Assembly (NCBI RefSeq): GCF_018332695.1 | Contig: NZ_BOQN01000021.1 | Span: 98,464 to 162,463, forward strand | DNA: 64,000 bases | Reading direction: 5' to 3' | Source: Paractinoplanes toevensis | GTDB lineage: Bacteria > Actinomycetota > Actinomycetes > Mycobacteriales > Micromonosporaceae | Made by a program: the position numbers and the translations under genes | Shown: positions 1 to 9,846 of the stretch, in pieces | Layout: every line of letters begins with the position of its first letter | Position numbering within the stretch: the first letter of the stretch is position 1 | The notes under the pieces: model-generated | The model's database searches: none | The model's input: the letters and a program-made list of their open reading frames with translations, nothing else | Told to the model about the DNA's origin: nothing

Positions 1-2133
1 CGGGTCAGCACCGCCAACGGTCTCAAGCTCAGTGCGGTGCTCACCGACGCCGACGCGGGCGCCGGCGACCTGGTCAAGGCGAACTGGTCGGTGACCGGAA
101 TCCCGGCCGCCTACTCCCCCGCTCCGGAAACCGCCGGCATGACCTCCGGCTCGGCCCACGAGACCACCATCCCGGCGGCCGCCTTCACCGACGGCGCGGC
201 GGTCTCCTGGCAGGTCCGGGGCGTCGACAACGACAGCAACATGGCCGGCGGCTGGAGCCCGGTCTGCTACCTGCTGGTCGACAACACCGCTCCGCTGCCG
301 CCCGGCATCACCAGCACCGACCTGGCGCTGCGCGTCGGCCAGGGCATTCCGCTGCCGCCCGCCGACACCGCGGTCGCCGGGCAGACCGCGCGGGTGACGT
401 TCACCCCGGATCCGGCCGACGCCGGCCGGGTGGTCGGCTACCGGTACGGCGTGCACGCCGACGCCGACGCGCAGCCGACCAGCTGGGTGGCGGCCGGACC
501 GGACGGCTCGGCCACCGCCGCGATCGTCCCGCTGTCCGGAGCGATCTCCTACGACGGCATCGTGGCGCAGGCCGTGAAGGGCGACGGCACGGCGGGCGCC
601 ACCACCGCCGCCCGGTTCATGGCGAACGCCGGCGCGGCACCGCCCGCGGTGCCCGGGGACGCGACCGGCGACGGCCGCGCCGATCTGACCGTCGCCTCCG
701 ACGTGGGCGGTGGCCGCAGCGCGTTCTGGCGGTGGGATTCCACCCCGTCCGGCGCGCTGGCCGGCGCGATCGCCCCGCAACTCAACGACGGTGTCTACGC
801 CAACGGCAGCTTCCAGACCGCCAACGGGGACTTCGACGGCGACGGCCGGTCGGACGTCGCGACCCTCACCCAGTCCGGCTCGAACGTGCTGCTCAGCGTC
901 CAGCGGTCGGACGGCAACGCGCTGCTGAGCTCGGTCGTGCTGAAGACGCTGCCGGGCTGGTCGATGGCGAACATCAAGATGGTCGCCGGGGACTTCGACG
1001 GCAACGGCCGAGCCGACGTCGCCGCCCTCTACAACCTCGGCAACGCCGCCTGGGAGTACCGGGTGATGCTGTCCTCCTCGGCCGGACTCGCGTTCGGCGA
1101 GCCGTCGGTGTGGCACGCGGCGGCGCCCGGGCAGTCCGACTGGAACCGCATCAAGATCGTCGCCGGGGACATGAACGGCGACCGCCTCGCCGACGTGGCC
1201 GAGTTCTACGACTACGGCGGCGAGCAGACCAAGCTCTGGATGCACTACTCGACCGGTTTCATCCTGACCTCGGGCGCGATGCAGTGGGACTCCACGGCGG
1301 GCGGGTTCGCCTGGAGCCACGCCAAGTTCGTGGCCGGCGACTTCACCGGTGACGGCCACAGCGACGTGGCCGCGTTCTACGACTACAACAGCTCCAACGT
1401 CAGCCTGCTGGTGTTCACCGCCAGGGCCGACGGCACGATGAACGGCTGGTCGTCCTGGTGGAACGGCGGCGGTGCCTGGTCGTGGAACTGGTCCGCCACC
1501 GAGCCCGCGGCCGGCGACTACAACGGTGACGGCAAGGCCGATGTCGGGCTGGTCTACCACTGCTGTGGCGCGTACCAGACCCGGGCCTGGACGGTGACCT
1601 CGACCGGCGCCGCGTTCGGCGCCGCGATCACCCACTGGTCCGGCGCCACCGGGCCGGTCGGCGCCGGCGCGCTGCCATCCGACAACCCCGATCAGAAGTA
1701 CGAGATCAGGGCTCTGCACTCGGGCAAGTGCCTCGACGTGTTCAGCGCCGGCACCGGCGAGAACGTACGAGTCCAGCAATGGGGCTGCTCGGGCGTGGCC
1801 CAGCAGCGGTTCACCCTGCACGTCAACGGCGGTGGCCAGTCCTGGATCGAGCCGGCGCACACCACCGGCAAGTGTCTCGGCGTGCCCGGCGGCCCGCTCA
1901 CGAACGGCGCACAGGTCGACTCGAACTCATGTGGTCCGCAGTGGCAGAACCTGCAGCTCTGGTACCAGTCCGGCGGGCAGCCGGGCGTCGACGCGGTGGT
2001 CAGCATCCGCCCGATGTACAGCGGCTCGTGCTTCGACGTGATCGGTGGCGGCACCGCCGACGGAGTGTTCGTCCAGCAATGGGGCTGCACCGGCGTCAGC
2101 CAGCAGCTCTTCACCCTCCACCCGGTCGCCTAG
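1..2133 (+). CDS. FG-GAP repeat protein with C-terminal ricin B lectin (5'-truncated by window)
   Basis: The reading frame is open from base 1, so the start lies upstream; 710 residues are visible. The first ~200 residues look like Fn3/Ig-type beta domains. Six calcium-type FG-GAP/VCBS blades follow (GDxxGDGxxD, for example GDFDGDGRSD near base 829 and GDYNGDGKAD near 1513). The last ~145 residues (from base ~1696) form a ricin-type beta-trefoil with repeated VQQWGC...QQxFTL (QxW) motifs. FG-GAP blades suggest a beta-propeller, and the lectin suggests binding of galactose- or xylose-containing glycans outside the cell. It ends 13 bp before the RHS toxin start on the same strand, so the two are probably cotranscribed and may form one surface-delivered toxin assembly. 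The family call is firm; the ligand and the role with the RHS protein are inferred. Confidence 0.88.
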   Translation, partial: RVSTANGLKLSAVLTDADAGAGDLVKANWSVTGIPAAYSPAPETAGMTSGSAHETTIPAAAFTDGAAVSWQVRGVDNDSNMAGGWSPVCYLLVDNTAPLPPGITSTDLALRVGQGIPLPPADTAVAGQTARVTFTPDPADAGRVVGYRYGVHADADAQPTSWVAAGPDGSATAAIVPLSGAISYDGIVAQAVKGDGTAGATTAARFMANAGAAPPAVPGDATGDGRADLTVASDVGGGRSAFWRWDSTPSGALAGAIAPQLNDGVYANGSFQTANGDFDGDGRSDVATLTQSGSNVLLSVQRSDGNALLSSVVLKTLPGWSMANIKMVAGDFDGNGRADVAALYNLGNAAWEYRVMLSSSAGLAFGEPSVWHAAAPGQSDWNRIKIVAGDMNGDRLADVAEFYDYGGEQTKLWMHYSTGFILTSGAMQWDSTAGGFAWSHAKFVAGDFTGDGHSDVAAFYDYNSSNVSLLVFTARADGTMNGWSSWWNGGGAWSWNWSATEPAAGDYNGDGKADVGLVYHCCGAYQTRAWTVTSTGAAFGAAITHWSGATGPVGAGALPSDNPDQKYEIRALHSGKCLDVFSAGTGENVRVQQWGCSGVAQQRFTLHVNGGGQSWIEPAHTTGKCLGVPGGPLTNGAQVDSNSCGPQWQNLQLWYQSGGQPGVDAVVSIRPMYSGSCFDVIGGGTADGVFVQQWGCTGVSQQLFTLHPVA

Positions 2134-2146
2134 CAGGGGAGGTCCG

Positions 2147-5100
2147 ATGAAAAAGATCGCACTCGTGGTGGCCCTGGCCATCGCCGCGAACGCCCTCTCG
2201 GCACCGGCCTATGCCGCCGTGCCCAAGACGATCGCCAAGCCGAAGGCGGTGCCGTCGACGCCGGGTAAATACGTGCGGCCCGGCGCCGCGGTCACCGACC
2301 CGACCGCGGACAAGAACATGCGCTCGGCGCCCGCGGTCACCTGGCCGTCGGCCACCGTGAGCAAGGCCGCCGCGTCCATCACGGTTTCGTCGGCGGATGT
2401 GCGGACGGAGGTCGTCGACCGATCGAAGACCGCCGGACGGCCGCTGGTCGTCAAGCTGTCCCGCTCGGACGGCGCCAAGGCGGCCGGCGGCTCGACGCGG
2501 GTCACCATCGACACGTCCGGCTTCCGGGACGCCTACGGCGGCGACTGGGCCGGCCGGCTGCGGCTGGTCAGCCTGCCCGAGTGCGCCCTGACCACCCCGG
2601 ATGCCGCGAAGTGCGCGCAGACCGACCTCGTCACCACCCGGGACGCGAGCGGCGCGGCGCTGAGCGCGACCGTCCCGCTCGCGGCCGGGGCGATGGTGGC
2701 CCTGGCTTCCGGGCCGCAGTCGACCGGCGGCGGTGGCGACTACTCGGCCACCGCGCTGTCGCCGACCAGCTCCTGGAGCGCGGGCGGACAGTCCGGCGAC
2801 TTCAGCTGGTCCTACCCGATGGCCACGCCGAACGCGTTCGGTGGACCGTCCCCCTCGGTCGGGCTGTCCTATTCCTCGCAGTCGCTGGACGGCAAGACCG
2901 CGGCGTCGAACAGCCAGCCGTCCTGGATCGGTGACGGCTTCGACTACTCCTCCGGGGCGATCAGCCGCATCTACCCGGCCTGCGCCGACGACGGCAAGAC
3001 CGGGATCGGCGACCTCTGCTGGGGCACCGACAACGCGACCATCTCGCTGCCGGGTCACGCCGGTGAGCTGATCCAGGTCTCCACCAGCCCGGATGTCTGG
3101 AAGCTGAAGAACGACGACGGGACGAGGGTCGAGCGGCTGACCGGGGCGAGCAACGGCGCCCGCAACGGCGAGTACTGGAAGGTGTCCACGACCGACGGCT
3201 GGGAGTACTGGTTCGGTCTCAACCAGCTCCCCGGCTGGAGCACCGGCAAGGCCACCACCCAGTCCGTCTACACCGTCCCGGTGTTCGGCAACAACGCGGG
3301 CGAGCCGTGCTACAACGCCACCTTCGCCAGCGCCTGGTGCACCCAGGCGTACAGCTGGAATTTGGACTATGTTGTTGATCCGCACAACAACAGCGAGAGC
3401 TTCTGGTACGCCCCGGAAGCTAACAATTACGCCCGCAACGTAACCGCTTCCTCGGTGTCGACGTACACCCGTGGCGGTCACCTCGACCGCATCGAGTACG
3501 GCACCCGGCGCGAGGGTGGCGTGGACAGCACCTACTCGGTCGGTGCCGCCCCGGCCCGGGTGCTGTTCGGCGTGCAGGACCGCTGTGTGACCCAGGGTGC
3601 CACCTGCACCTCGTCGACGCCGTCGAACTGGCCGGACGTGCCGTGGGACATGCAGTGCACCTCGACCAGCTCCTGCCCGACCGTGTTCGCGCCGGGCTTC
3701 TTCACCCAGAAGATGCTGTCCACGGTGACCACCCAGGTCTGGACCGGAACCGGCACCGACTACCGGGACGTGCAGCGCTGGACGCTCGACCACGTCTTCA
3801 AGGACCCCGGTGACGGACGGGCCAAGACCCTCTGGCTCAACGGCGTCAGCGTCACCGGCCTGAACGGCACTCCGGTCACCACGCCCGGCGTGAGTTTCAC
3901 CGGCGTGCAGCTCGGCAACCGGGTCGACAAGGTCGCCACCAAGGACCCGATCATCCGGTTCCGGATCTCGTCGGTGGTCAACGAGGCCGGCGGCGTGGTC
4001 GCGGTGACCTACTCGCAGCCGGAGTGCGTGCTCGGCTCGAACATGCCGGCCGCCGCCGACAGCAACACCAAACGCTGCTATCCGGTGTGGTGGACACCCT
4101 ACGGCGGCACGGCCGCGACGTTCGACTGGTTCCACAAGTACGTGGTGACCGGCGTGACGGTCGCCGACCCGACCGGGCACAACGCGACCCAGGTCTCGAC
4201 CTACAGCTACGACACCCCGGCCTGGCACGCCGACGACAGCGAGCTGGTGCCGGCCAACCACCGCTCCTGGGGGCAGTGGCGCGGCTACTCCCGGGTGCGG
4301 ACCGTGACCGGCGCCGCCGACAGCAACCAGCAGCAGACCGACTCCATCTACTTCCGCGGCATGAACGGCGACAAGACCAGCTCCGGCACCCGGACGGTGA
4401 CCATCCCGGCCGACCCGGACTTCGGCGGGGACGCGATCGCCGACGACAACTGGCTCTACGGCCAGACCCGGGAAACCATCGTCTACAACGGTGTCGGGGA
4501 CTCGGCGCCGGTGCTGTCCAAGACACTGACAACGCCGTGGGCACACGGGCCGACCGTGACCCGCACCCGCAACGGCATCACCACCAGCGCGTACGTGGTG
4601 AACACCAAGTCGTCCACGTCCAAGACCGCGCTCGACGCGTCGCGGGGCTGGCGCACCACCACCAGTACCAACACGTTCGACTTCGACGCCGGCACAGCCG
4701 ACCCGATCGGCCGGATCGTCAAGACCGAGGACCTCAACGACGTCTCCACCGCCGCCGACGACCGGTGCACCACCACGACGTACGCCACCGACCCGGCCGG
4801 GAAGATCCGCAACGCCGTGGCCGAGCAGCGCAAGGTCGCGGTGAACTGCTCCACCACGCCGAACCTGGCCACCGACGTCGTCTCCGACACCCGCACCCTC
4901 TACGACCACGCCACCACCTTCGACCAGAAGGTGACCCTGGGCGAGGTCACCCAGAGCGAGCAGCTGGCCGACGTCACCGGCGGCACCCCGCGCTACATCG
5001 CCAAGAACAAGGCCACCTACGACAAGTACGGCCGGGTGCTGACCTCGAAGGACTCGCTCGGCTACGAGACGACGACCGAGTACACGCCGAAGGCCGGCTC

Positions 5101-8100
5101 GCTGCCCACCGGGGTGCTCACGACCAACGCGAAGGGCTGGATCAGCTCGTCCACGCTCGACCCCGCGTACGGGAACCCGATCTCCAAGCTGGAGCCGGAC
5201 GGGTCCCGGACCGACCTCGAGTACGACGCGCTCGGCCGGCTCACCAAGGTGTGGCAGCCCGGCCGGGACAAAGCGACGCAGAGCCCGAGCGAGCAGTACA
5301 CGTACGTGCTCGGCGGCACCGCCCAGGCGTCGTCGGTCGCCACCGCCACCCTCAACACCGACGGCACCGGCTACCACACCACCTACCAGGTGTACGACGG
5401 GCAGCTACGGCCGCGCCAGACGCAGACGCCGGCCCCCGGCGGTGGCGTCATCCTGACCGACACGCTGTACGACTCGCGCGGGCTGGCCGTCCAGGCCAAC
5501 GACTCCTACTTCCAGGCCGGCGTCTCGTGGGGGCAGCTGTTCGTGCCCAGCTCGCCGACCCCGGGCCGGACGCTGACCAGCTACGACCACGCCGGCCGGG
5601 CCAGCGACGTGATCTTCCAGGCCAACGGTGTCGAGAAGTGGCGCACCACCACGACGTTCCACGGTGACCACACCGACGCCTCGGCACCACCGGGAGGCAC
5701 CGCGACGACCACGTGGATGAGCGCGATCGGGCAGATCACCAAGCATGTCCAGTACCACTCGAACCTGCCGGCCGGTGACACCGCGGTCACCAATTACGAG
5801 TTCGACAAGCGCGGGAACAGCTCGAAGATCACCGATCCGATGGGCAGCGTCTGGACCTTCGTGTACGACCTGCGTGGCCGGTTGATCTCGACCGACGACG
5901 CCGATCGCGGCGCCACCACGTACACCTACGACGACGCCGACCAGCAACTGACCGTGACCGACGCCCGCAACATCGTCCGCACCAACGTCTACGACGAGCT
6001 GGGCCGGGTCACCGAGCGCTGGCAGGGGCCGAAGGACACCGGGACGCTGCTGTCCCGCACCACCTTCGACACGCTGCGCAAGGGACAGCAGACCGCCAGC
6101 ACCCGGTATGCCGCGGACGGCGCCCAGTACACGTCGTCGATCGGCGGGTACGACGCGGCCGGGCAGGTGACCAGCGCCTCGGTCACCATCCCGGCGAGCG
6201 AGGGTCTGCTGGCCGGCACCTACACGACCACGACCCAGTACAACGCGAACGGCTCGGTGAAGTCGGCGACGCTGCCCAAGATCGGCGACCTTCCCCAGGA
6301 AACCATCCAGAGCGGCTACAACAGCCTGGGCCTGCCGACCACGCTGTCCGGCCTGAACACCTACGTGACCGGGACCGCCTACGACAGCCTGGGCCGGCTC
6401 AGCACCACCGTCTTCGCCGACGGCGGCGGCAAGGAGCTGGCCCAGCTCTACGGCTACGACGCGGCCACCGGCCGGCTGGCCGAGCACGGCGTCTTCGACA
6501 ACAAGAGCGGGGCCGTCTTCCAAGACGAGTACCCCGAGTACGACGCGGCCGGCAACGTGCTGTCGATCAAGGACAAGACCGCGCAGTACGGCGCCGGCCC
6601 CGACGACAACCAGTGCTTCCGGTACGACTACTACAGCCGGCTCACCGAGGCGTTCACGCCCGCCGACGGCAACTGCGCCGCCACGAATCCGGTCCTCGGC
6701 GGCCCGGCGCCGTACTGGCAGACCTGGAAATACTACGAGAACGGCGACCGCCTCTCGCAGACCGACCACGTCAGCGGCGGCACCACCACCGCCACGTCGA
6801 CCTATCCGGCGGCGACCGCGGACCAACCGCACGCGCAGACCAAGGTCGATTACACCGGCGTCGGCGGTTCGAAAACCGACACGTACACCTACGACGAGGC
6901 CGGCAACATGACCGGCCGGAACCTCGCCGGCAAGCCGGCGCAGACCCTGACCTGGGACGCCGAGGGCCATCTGGCCAAGGTCAAGGACACCAACGGCACC
7001 ACCTCCTACGTGTACGACGCCGGCGGCTCCCGGCTGATCGCCCGCGACTCCACCGGGGCGACGCTCTACCTGGGCGCCCAGCAACTGCACGTGTCGACGG
7101 CCAACCAGGTGGCGGCCACCCGTTACTACGGCTCCGGCGCGGTCCGCACCACGGCCAACGGGCTGTGCTGGCTGACCTCGGACCAGCACGGCACCAACAA
7201 CCTCACGTTCAAGGCGGCGACGCTGGCGAAGACCCAGCGGCGCACGACCCCGTTCGGTTCGGCCCGGGACAGCACCACCAGCTGGGTCACCGACCGGGGG
7301 TTCGTCGGCGGCTACGCCGATCCGACCGGGCTCACCCAGCTCGGGGCGCGGCCCTACGACACGTCGCTGGGCCGGTTCGTCTCGGTCGACCCGCAATTCG
7401 ACTCGGGCGACCCACAGAGCTTCAACGGGTACGCCTACTCGCACAACAACCCGGTCACCAACTCCGACCCGAGCGGCCTGTCCGACACGTTCTTCGTCTA
7501 CCTGGGCAGCAGTTTCGGCAGCTTCACCAGTGGCGGCTACCGCTACTACTACGAGAAGGACTACTACAAGCTCTGCCGGTCGGACGGCGCCTGCCTGTAC
7601 TACGGCGACGCGCTGGTCGTCTTCGTCGACTTCTACCTGCTGTTCCGGGTCAAGATCCCGGTGAAGATGACGTACGGGCCACTCGCCGCGCCCAAGCCGG
7701 TCATCCCGCTCGACCGGTGCATCACCCCGCCGCCCCCGCCTCCGCCGCCGCCGAGCTGCGGTTTCTGGGACTTCAAGTGCGGCGTGAAGCATCCCGGCTG
7801 GTGGTGGAGCGGCAACAAGGGCTGGGTGCAGGGCGCGGTCGCGGTAGCCGGCGTCGGGGTCTGCGTCTTCACCGCCGGCGCGGGCTGCGTGATAGCCGGC
7901 GCGGTCGGCGCGGGCATCTCGATGGCCGACCGCACCTACGACTTCGTCCACAACGAGAAATACAACGACGGCGCCGCGGCCTGGGGCGAATTCGCCCTCG
8001 GCACGGGAATCGACGCGCTCGGCATGATCCCGGCGATCAAGGGCATGGGCGCCACCGCTCCCGCACTTTTCCGGGAGGGCGACGGCATCATGCGTAACGG

Positions 8101-8440
8101 CGAGAGAATCATCATGAGCCGCCCCAACGTCGAAGCGATCGCCGACAAATACGGCATGAACATGAAGGGGGTGGGCTACACCATCGACAAGGTCCGCCAA
8201 GGCCCGCCGGGCAAGCCGCTCTATGGTCTGACGCGGCCGGACGGCCGTATCACGCTGTTCCGCGACGCGTTCGTCGACGAGGAACAACTCGCCCGCACGA
8301 TCGCCCACGAGCGGTTCCACCGCGACGAACTGCGGAGAGGTTTGCCCTTCCCGCGGACCGAGCAAGCCCGCAGGCCCTACGAAGACCGGGCGTACGCGTT
8401 TGAGGAAGCCTGGTGGCAGGCGAACAAGCACCTACTCTGA
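2147..8440 (+). CDS. Secreted RHS/YD-repeat polymorphic toxin with C-terminal HExxH module
   Basis: 2,097 residues. The ATG at 2147 follows AGGGGAGG and gives a clear Sec signal (MKKIALVVALAIAANALSAPAYA). After a SpvB-like N-terminal part come many YD repeats (EYDALGRL, VYDLRGRL, VYDELGRV) and the RHS core end with RPYDTSLGRFVSVDP and NGYAYSHNNPVTNSDPSGL (to ~residue 1780). The variable C-terminus (~1781-2097) starts with aromatic sequence, a Pro9 tract and an Ala/Gly-rich hydrophobic stretch. It then has a terminal domain with TIAHERFH (His2054, Glu2055, His2058), a zincin-type HExxH. A possible third ligand lies in YEDRAYAFEE. RHS shells are known to encapsulate a C-terminal toxin; that this one is a metallopeptidase is inferred. 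The small gene 15 bp downstream is the likely immunity partner. Confidence 0.9.
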   Translation: MKKIALVVALAIAANALSAPAYAAVPKTIAKPKAVPSTPGKYVRPGAAVTDPTADKNMRSAPAVTWPSATVSKAAASITVSSADVRTEVVDRSKTAGRPLVVKLSRSDGAKAAGGSTRVTIDTSGFRDAYGGDWAGRLRLVSLPECALTTPDAAKCAQTDLVTTRDASGAALSATVPLAAGAMVALASGPQSTGGGGDYSATALSPTSSWSAGGQSGDFSWSYPMATPNAFGGPSPSVGLSYSSQSLDGKTAASNSQPSWIGDGFDYSSGAISRIYPACADDGKTGIGDLCWGTDNATISLPGHAGELIQVSTSPDVWKLKNDDGTRVERLTGASNGARNGEYWKVSTTDGWEYWFGLNQLPGWSTGKATTQSVYTVPVFGNNAGEPCYNATFASAWCTQAYSWNLDYVVDPHNNSESFWYAPEANNYARNVTASSVSTYTRGGHLDRIEYGTRREGGVDSTYSVGAAPARVLFGVQDRCVTQGATCTSSTPSNWPDVPWDMQCTSTSSCPTVFAPGFFTQKMLSTVTTQVWTGTGTDYRDVQRWTLDHVFKDPGDGRAKTLWLNGVSVTGLNGTPVTTPGVSFTGVQLGNRVDKVATKDPIIRFRISSVVNEAGGVVAVTYSQPECVLGSNMPAAADSNTKRCYPVWWTPYGGTAATFDWFHKYVVTGVTVADPTGHNATQVSTYSYDTPAWHADDSELVPANHRSWGQWRGYSRVRTVTGAADSNQQQTDSIYFRGMNGDKTSSGTRTVTIPADPDFGGDAIADDNWLYGQTRETIVYNGVGDSAPVLSKTLTTPWAHGPTVTRTRNGITTSAYVVNTKSSTSKTALDASRGWRTTTSTNTFDFDAGTADPIGRIVKTEDLNDVSTAADDRCTTTTYATDPAGKIRNAVAEQRKVAVNCSTTPNLATDVVSDTRTLYDHATTFDQKVTLGEVTQSEQLADVTGGTPRYIAKNKATYDKYGRVLTSKDSLGYETTTEYTPKAGSLPTGVLTTNAKGWISSSTLDPAYGNPISKLEPDGSRTDLEYDALGRLTKVWQPGRDKATQSPSEQYTYVLGGTAQASSVATATLNTDGTGYHTTYQVYDGQLRPRQTQTPAPGGGVILTDTLYDSRGLAVQANDSYFQAGVSWGQLFVPSSPTPGRTLTSYDHAGRASDVIFQANGVEKWRTTTTFHGDHTDASAPPGGTATTTWMSAIGQITKHVQYHSNLPAGDTAVTNYEFDKRGNSSKITDPMGSVWTFVYDLRGRLISTDDADRGATTYTYDDADQQLTVTDARNIVRTNVYDELGRVTERWQGPKDTGTLLSRTTFDTLRKGQQTASTRYAADGAQYTSSIGGYDAAGQVTSASVTIPASEGLLAGTYTTTTQYNANGSVKSATLPKIGDLPQETIQSGYNSLGLPTTLSGLNTYVTGTAYDSLGRLSTTVFADGGGKELAQLYGYDAATGRLAEHGVFDNKSGAVFQDEYPEYDAAGNVLSIKDKTAQYGAGPDDNQCFRYDYYSRLTEAFTPADGNCAATNPVLGGPAPYWQTWKYYENGDRLSQTDHVSGGTTTATSTYPAATADQPHAQTKVDYTGVGGSKTDTYTYDEAGNMTGRNLAGKPAQTLTWDAEGHLAKVKDTNGTTSYVYDAGGSRLIARDSTGATLYLGAQQLHVSTANQVAATRYYGSGAVRTTANGLCWLTSDQHGTNNLTFKAATLAKTQRRTTPFGSARDSTTSWVTDRGFVGGYADPTGLTQLGARPYDTSLGRFVSVDPQFDSGDPQSFNGYAYSHNNPVTNSDPSGLSDTFFVYLGSSFGSFTSGGYRYYYEKDYYKLCRSDGACLYYGDALVVFVDFYLLFRVKIPVKMTYGPLAAPKPVIPLDRCITPPPPPPPPPSCGFWDFKCGVKHPGWWWSGNKGWVQGAVAVAGVGVCVFTAGAGCVIAGAVGAGISMADRTYDFVHNEKYNDGAAAWGEFALGTGIDALGMIPAIKGMGATAPALFREGDGIMRNGERIIMSRPNVEAIADKYGMNMKGVGYTIDKVRQGPPGKPLYGLTRPDGRITLFRDAFVDEEQLARTIAHERFHRDELRRGLPFPRTEQARRPYEDRAYAFEEAWWQANKHLL

Positions 8441-8455
8441 GGGGATTTACAGCGG

Positions 8456-8785
8456 ATGCCGGAGAAGACGAAGGCGGAACGTCGCTGGGAATCGTGGTAT
8501 GAGGCGTACAACAAGGTCGTCGAGCCCTTCCCCGAGCCGGTCGACGTGCCATGTCCCGAAGGGGACGGCGGCCATATCCGCCTCACCTACTATGCTCGTC
8601 CCGGCAGCCCCGCCGGCTCGGTCACGGCATGGTGCGACCGGTGTTATCACGGCATCTGGCTCGACCGGGTCGGCATCCCGGCAGGCGCCGAGGTTTATTC
8701 CTTCGAGGACGGTCCGACCGACCGACCGGACATCGAGCTGATACCCGACGCCTTGTACACGCCGGACGACTACCCGTCTCCGTAA
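8456..8785 (+). CDS. Putative immunity protein of the RHS toxin, zinc-ribbon-like
   Basis: 109 residues, acidic overall. The ATG at 8456 lies 15 bp after the RHS stop with an AGGGG upstream. Cys33, Cys60 and Cys63 (PCPEGDG ... WCDRC), plus His40 and His65, look like a small zinc-ribbon or treble-clef arrangement, followed by an HGIWLDR segment. No signal peptide or membrane segment is present, so it should be cytosolic. Small proteins directly 3' of an RHS toxin module are usually cognate immunity proteins, and position is the main argument here. I do not recognise a named immunity family. The strong hairpin at 8790 closes the transcription unit, fitting a toxin-immunity operon. Confidence 0.72.
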   Translation: MPEKTKAERRWESWYEAYNKVVEPFPEPVDVPCPEGDGGHIRLTYYARPGSPAGSVTAWCDRCYHGIWLDRVGIPAGAEVYSFEDGPTDRPDIELIPDALYTPDDYPSP

Positions 8786-8789
8786 GGTG

Positions 8790-8842
8790 CGCACACCCTC
8801 GTGTTCCGGGCTGCAGGCGAACCCGGAACACGAGGATGTGCG
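8790..8842. terminator. Strong intrinsic-type hairpin after toxin-immunity operon
   Basis: A perfect 14-bp inverted repeat (CCTCGTGTTCCGGG at 8797-8810, complement at 8822-8835) with an 11-nt loop. After one mismatch the stem extends by six more pairs to 8790/8842. It begins 4 bp after the stop of the small gene. There is no T-tract, as is common in actinomycete terminators. Confidence 0.75.
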
Positions 8843-8922
8843 GAAGCAGCTGACCGCCGTGGGCAAGCCGCCGGCCTAGGCGGACGCGTTGAAGTACCGC
8901 TACGAGTAATACGCTCGCCATC

Positions 8923-9744
8923 ATGGCCGCGCCGACCCACGATGACCTCAATCTGGGCTCCTGGCGGCGCGACCCGGGCACGGTGCTGCGGCAGGCCGTG
9001 TCGGTGCCGCCGGGCGCCCGGGCACCCCAGGCGATCATCGCCGAGTCCGAGGTGACCCGGGTCCCGACGGAGTGGTCGCCGCATTCGCATCCGATGCATG
9101 AGCTGGTCTGGGTCCGCGGCGGGACGGTGACCTCCCGGATCGGGAACCGGATCTTCACGGTGCCGCCGGGGTTCGGCCTGTGGCTGCCGGCCGGCGTGGT
9201 TCATGGGGGCCGGCTGACCGCGGCCGCCCAGTTCCACGATGCCTTCTTCGCGCCCGACCGCACGCCGGTCGAGTTCGCCGGACCGACCTCGATCACGATG
9301 ACTCCCCTGCTGGAGTCACTGCTGCTCCGCCTGGCGCGGCCGGACCTCGACGCCGAGGCGAGAGCCCGGACCGAGGCGGTCGTGTTCGACGTGCTCGCTC
9401 CGTCGGAGCGGCAGTTCGCGCTGGAACTGCCCGGGGACCCGCGGCTCGACCCGATCGCCGAGGCGCTGCTCGCGGACCCCGCCGACGATCGTGGCCTGCA
9501 GGAGTGGGCGGCGCTGCTGCGGATCAGCGACCGGACGATCACCCGGGCGTTCCGCGAGGCGACCGGGCTGTCGTTCGCGCAGTGGCGGCAGGCGCTGCGC
9601 GTCCATCAGGCGCTGGCGCTGCTGTCCGAGGGCGTCGATGTCCGGGGAGTGTCCGAGCGGCTCGGCTACGCCCAGCCGAGCACGTTCATCGCCGCCTTCC
9701 GGCGCGTGATGAAGGTAACCCCGGGCCGGCTCGCCCAGGCGTGA
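8923..9744 (+). CDS. AraC-family transcriptional regulator (cupin sensor + HTH)
   Basis: 273 residues. The N-terminal half is cupin-like (WSPHSHPMHELVWVRGG ... VPPGFGLWLPAGVVHGG), the usual small-ligand sensing fold of AraC proteins. The last ~100 residues hold two helix-turn-helices, with RISDRTITRAFREATGLSFAQWRQALR and VSERLGYAQPSTFIAAFRRV typical of the family signature. The ATG at 8923 lacks a strong Shine-Dalgarno. It lies upstream of the iron-uptake pair on the same strand with a 102-bp gap. Regulation of that pair is possible but unproven, since the gap has its own iron box. The ligand is unknown. Confidence 0.9.
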   Translation: MAAPTHDDLNLGSWRRDPGTVLRQAVSVPPGARAPQAIIAESEVTRVPTEWSPHSHPMHELVWVRGGTVTSRIGNRIFTVPPGFGLWLPAGVVHGGRLTAAAQFHDAFFAPDRTPVEFAGPTSITMTPLLESLLLRLARPDLDAEARARTEAVVFDVLAPSERQFALELPGDPRLDPIAEALLADPADDRGLQEWAALLRISDRTITRAFREATGLSFAQWRQALRVHQALALLSEGVDVRGVSERLGYAQPSTFIAAFRRVMKVTPGRLAQA

Positions 9745-9813
9745 TGTCCGGAATCCCGTATCAGCTGTCCCGAGTGCGGGATTGCTGACTTTTTGATCAT
9801 CACTTAGCCTCCG

Positions 9814-9832
9814 TAAGGCAAGGCAAACCTTA
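9814..9832 (+). promoter_or_regulatory. Iron box (DmdR/IdeR-type operator)
   Basis: TAAGGCAAGGCAAACCTTA agrees at 14 of 19 positions with the DtxR/IdeR consensus as I remember it (TTAGGTTAGGCTAACCTAA) and keeps the symmetric TAAGG...CCTTA ends. It lies 15 bp before the start codon of the iron-siderophore binding protein, so repression by Fe-loaded DmdR is expected. Confidence 0.75.
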
Positions 9833-9846
9833 CTTAAGGGCAATTC

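Noticed and set aside
2111..8431. Two ~1,000-codon leftward open frames opposite the RHS gene
   Set aside because: Arg/Val/Gly-rich shadow translation of a GC-rich gene; the forward strand has clear YD repeats, signal peptide and ribosome site.
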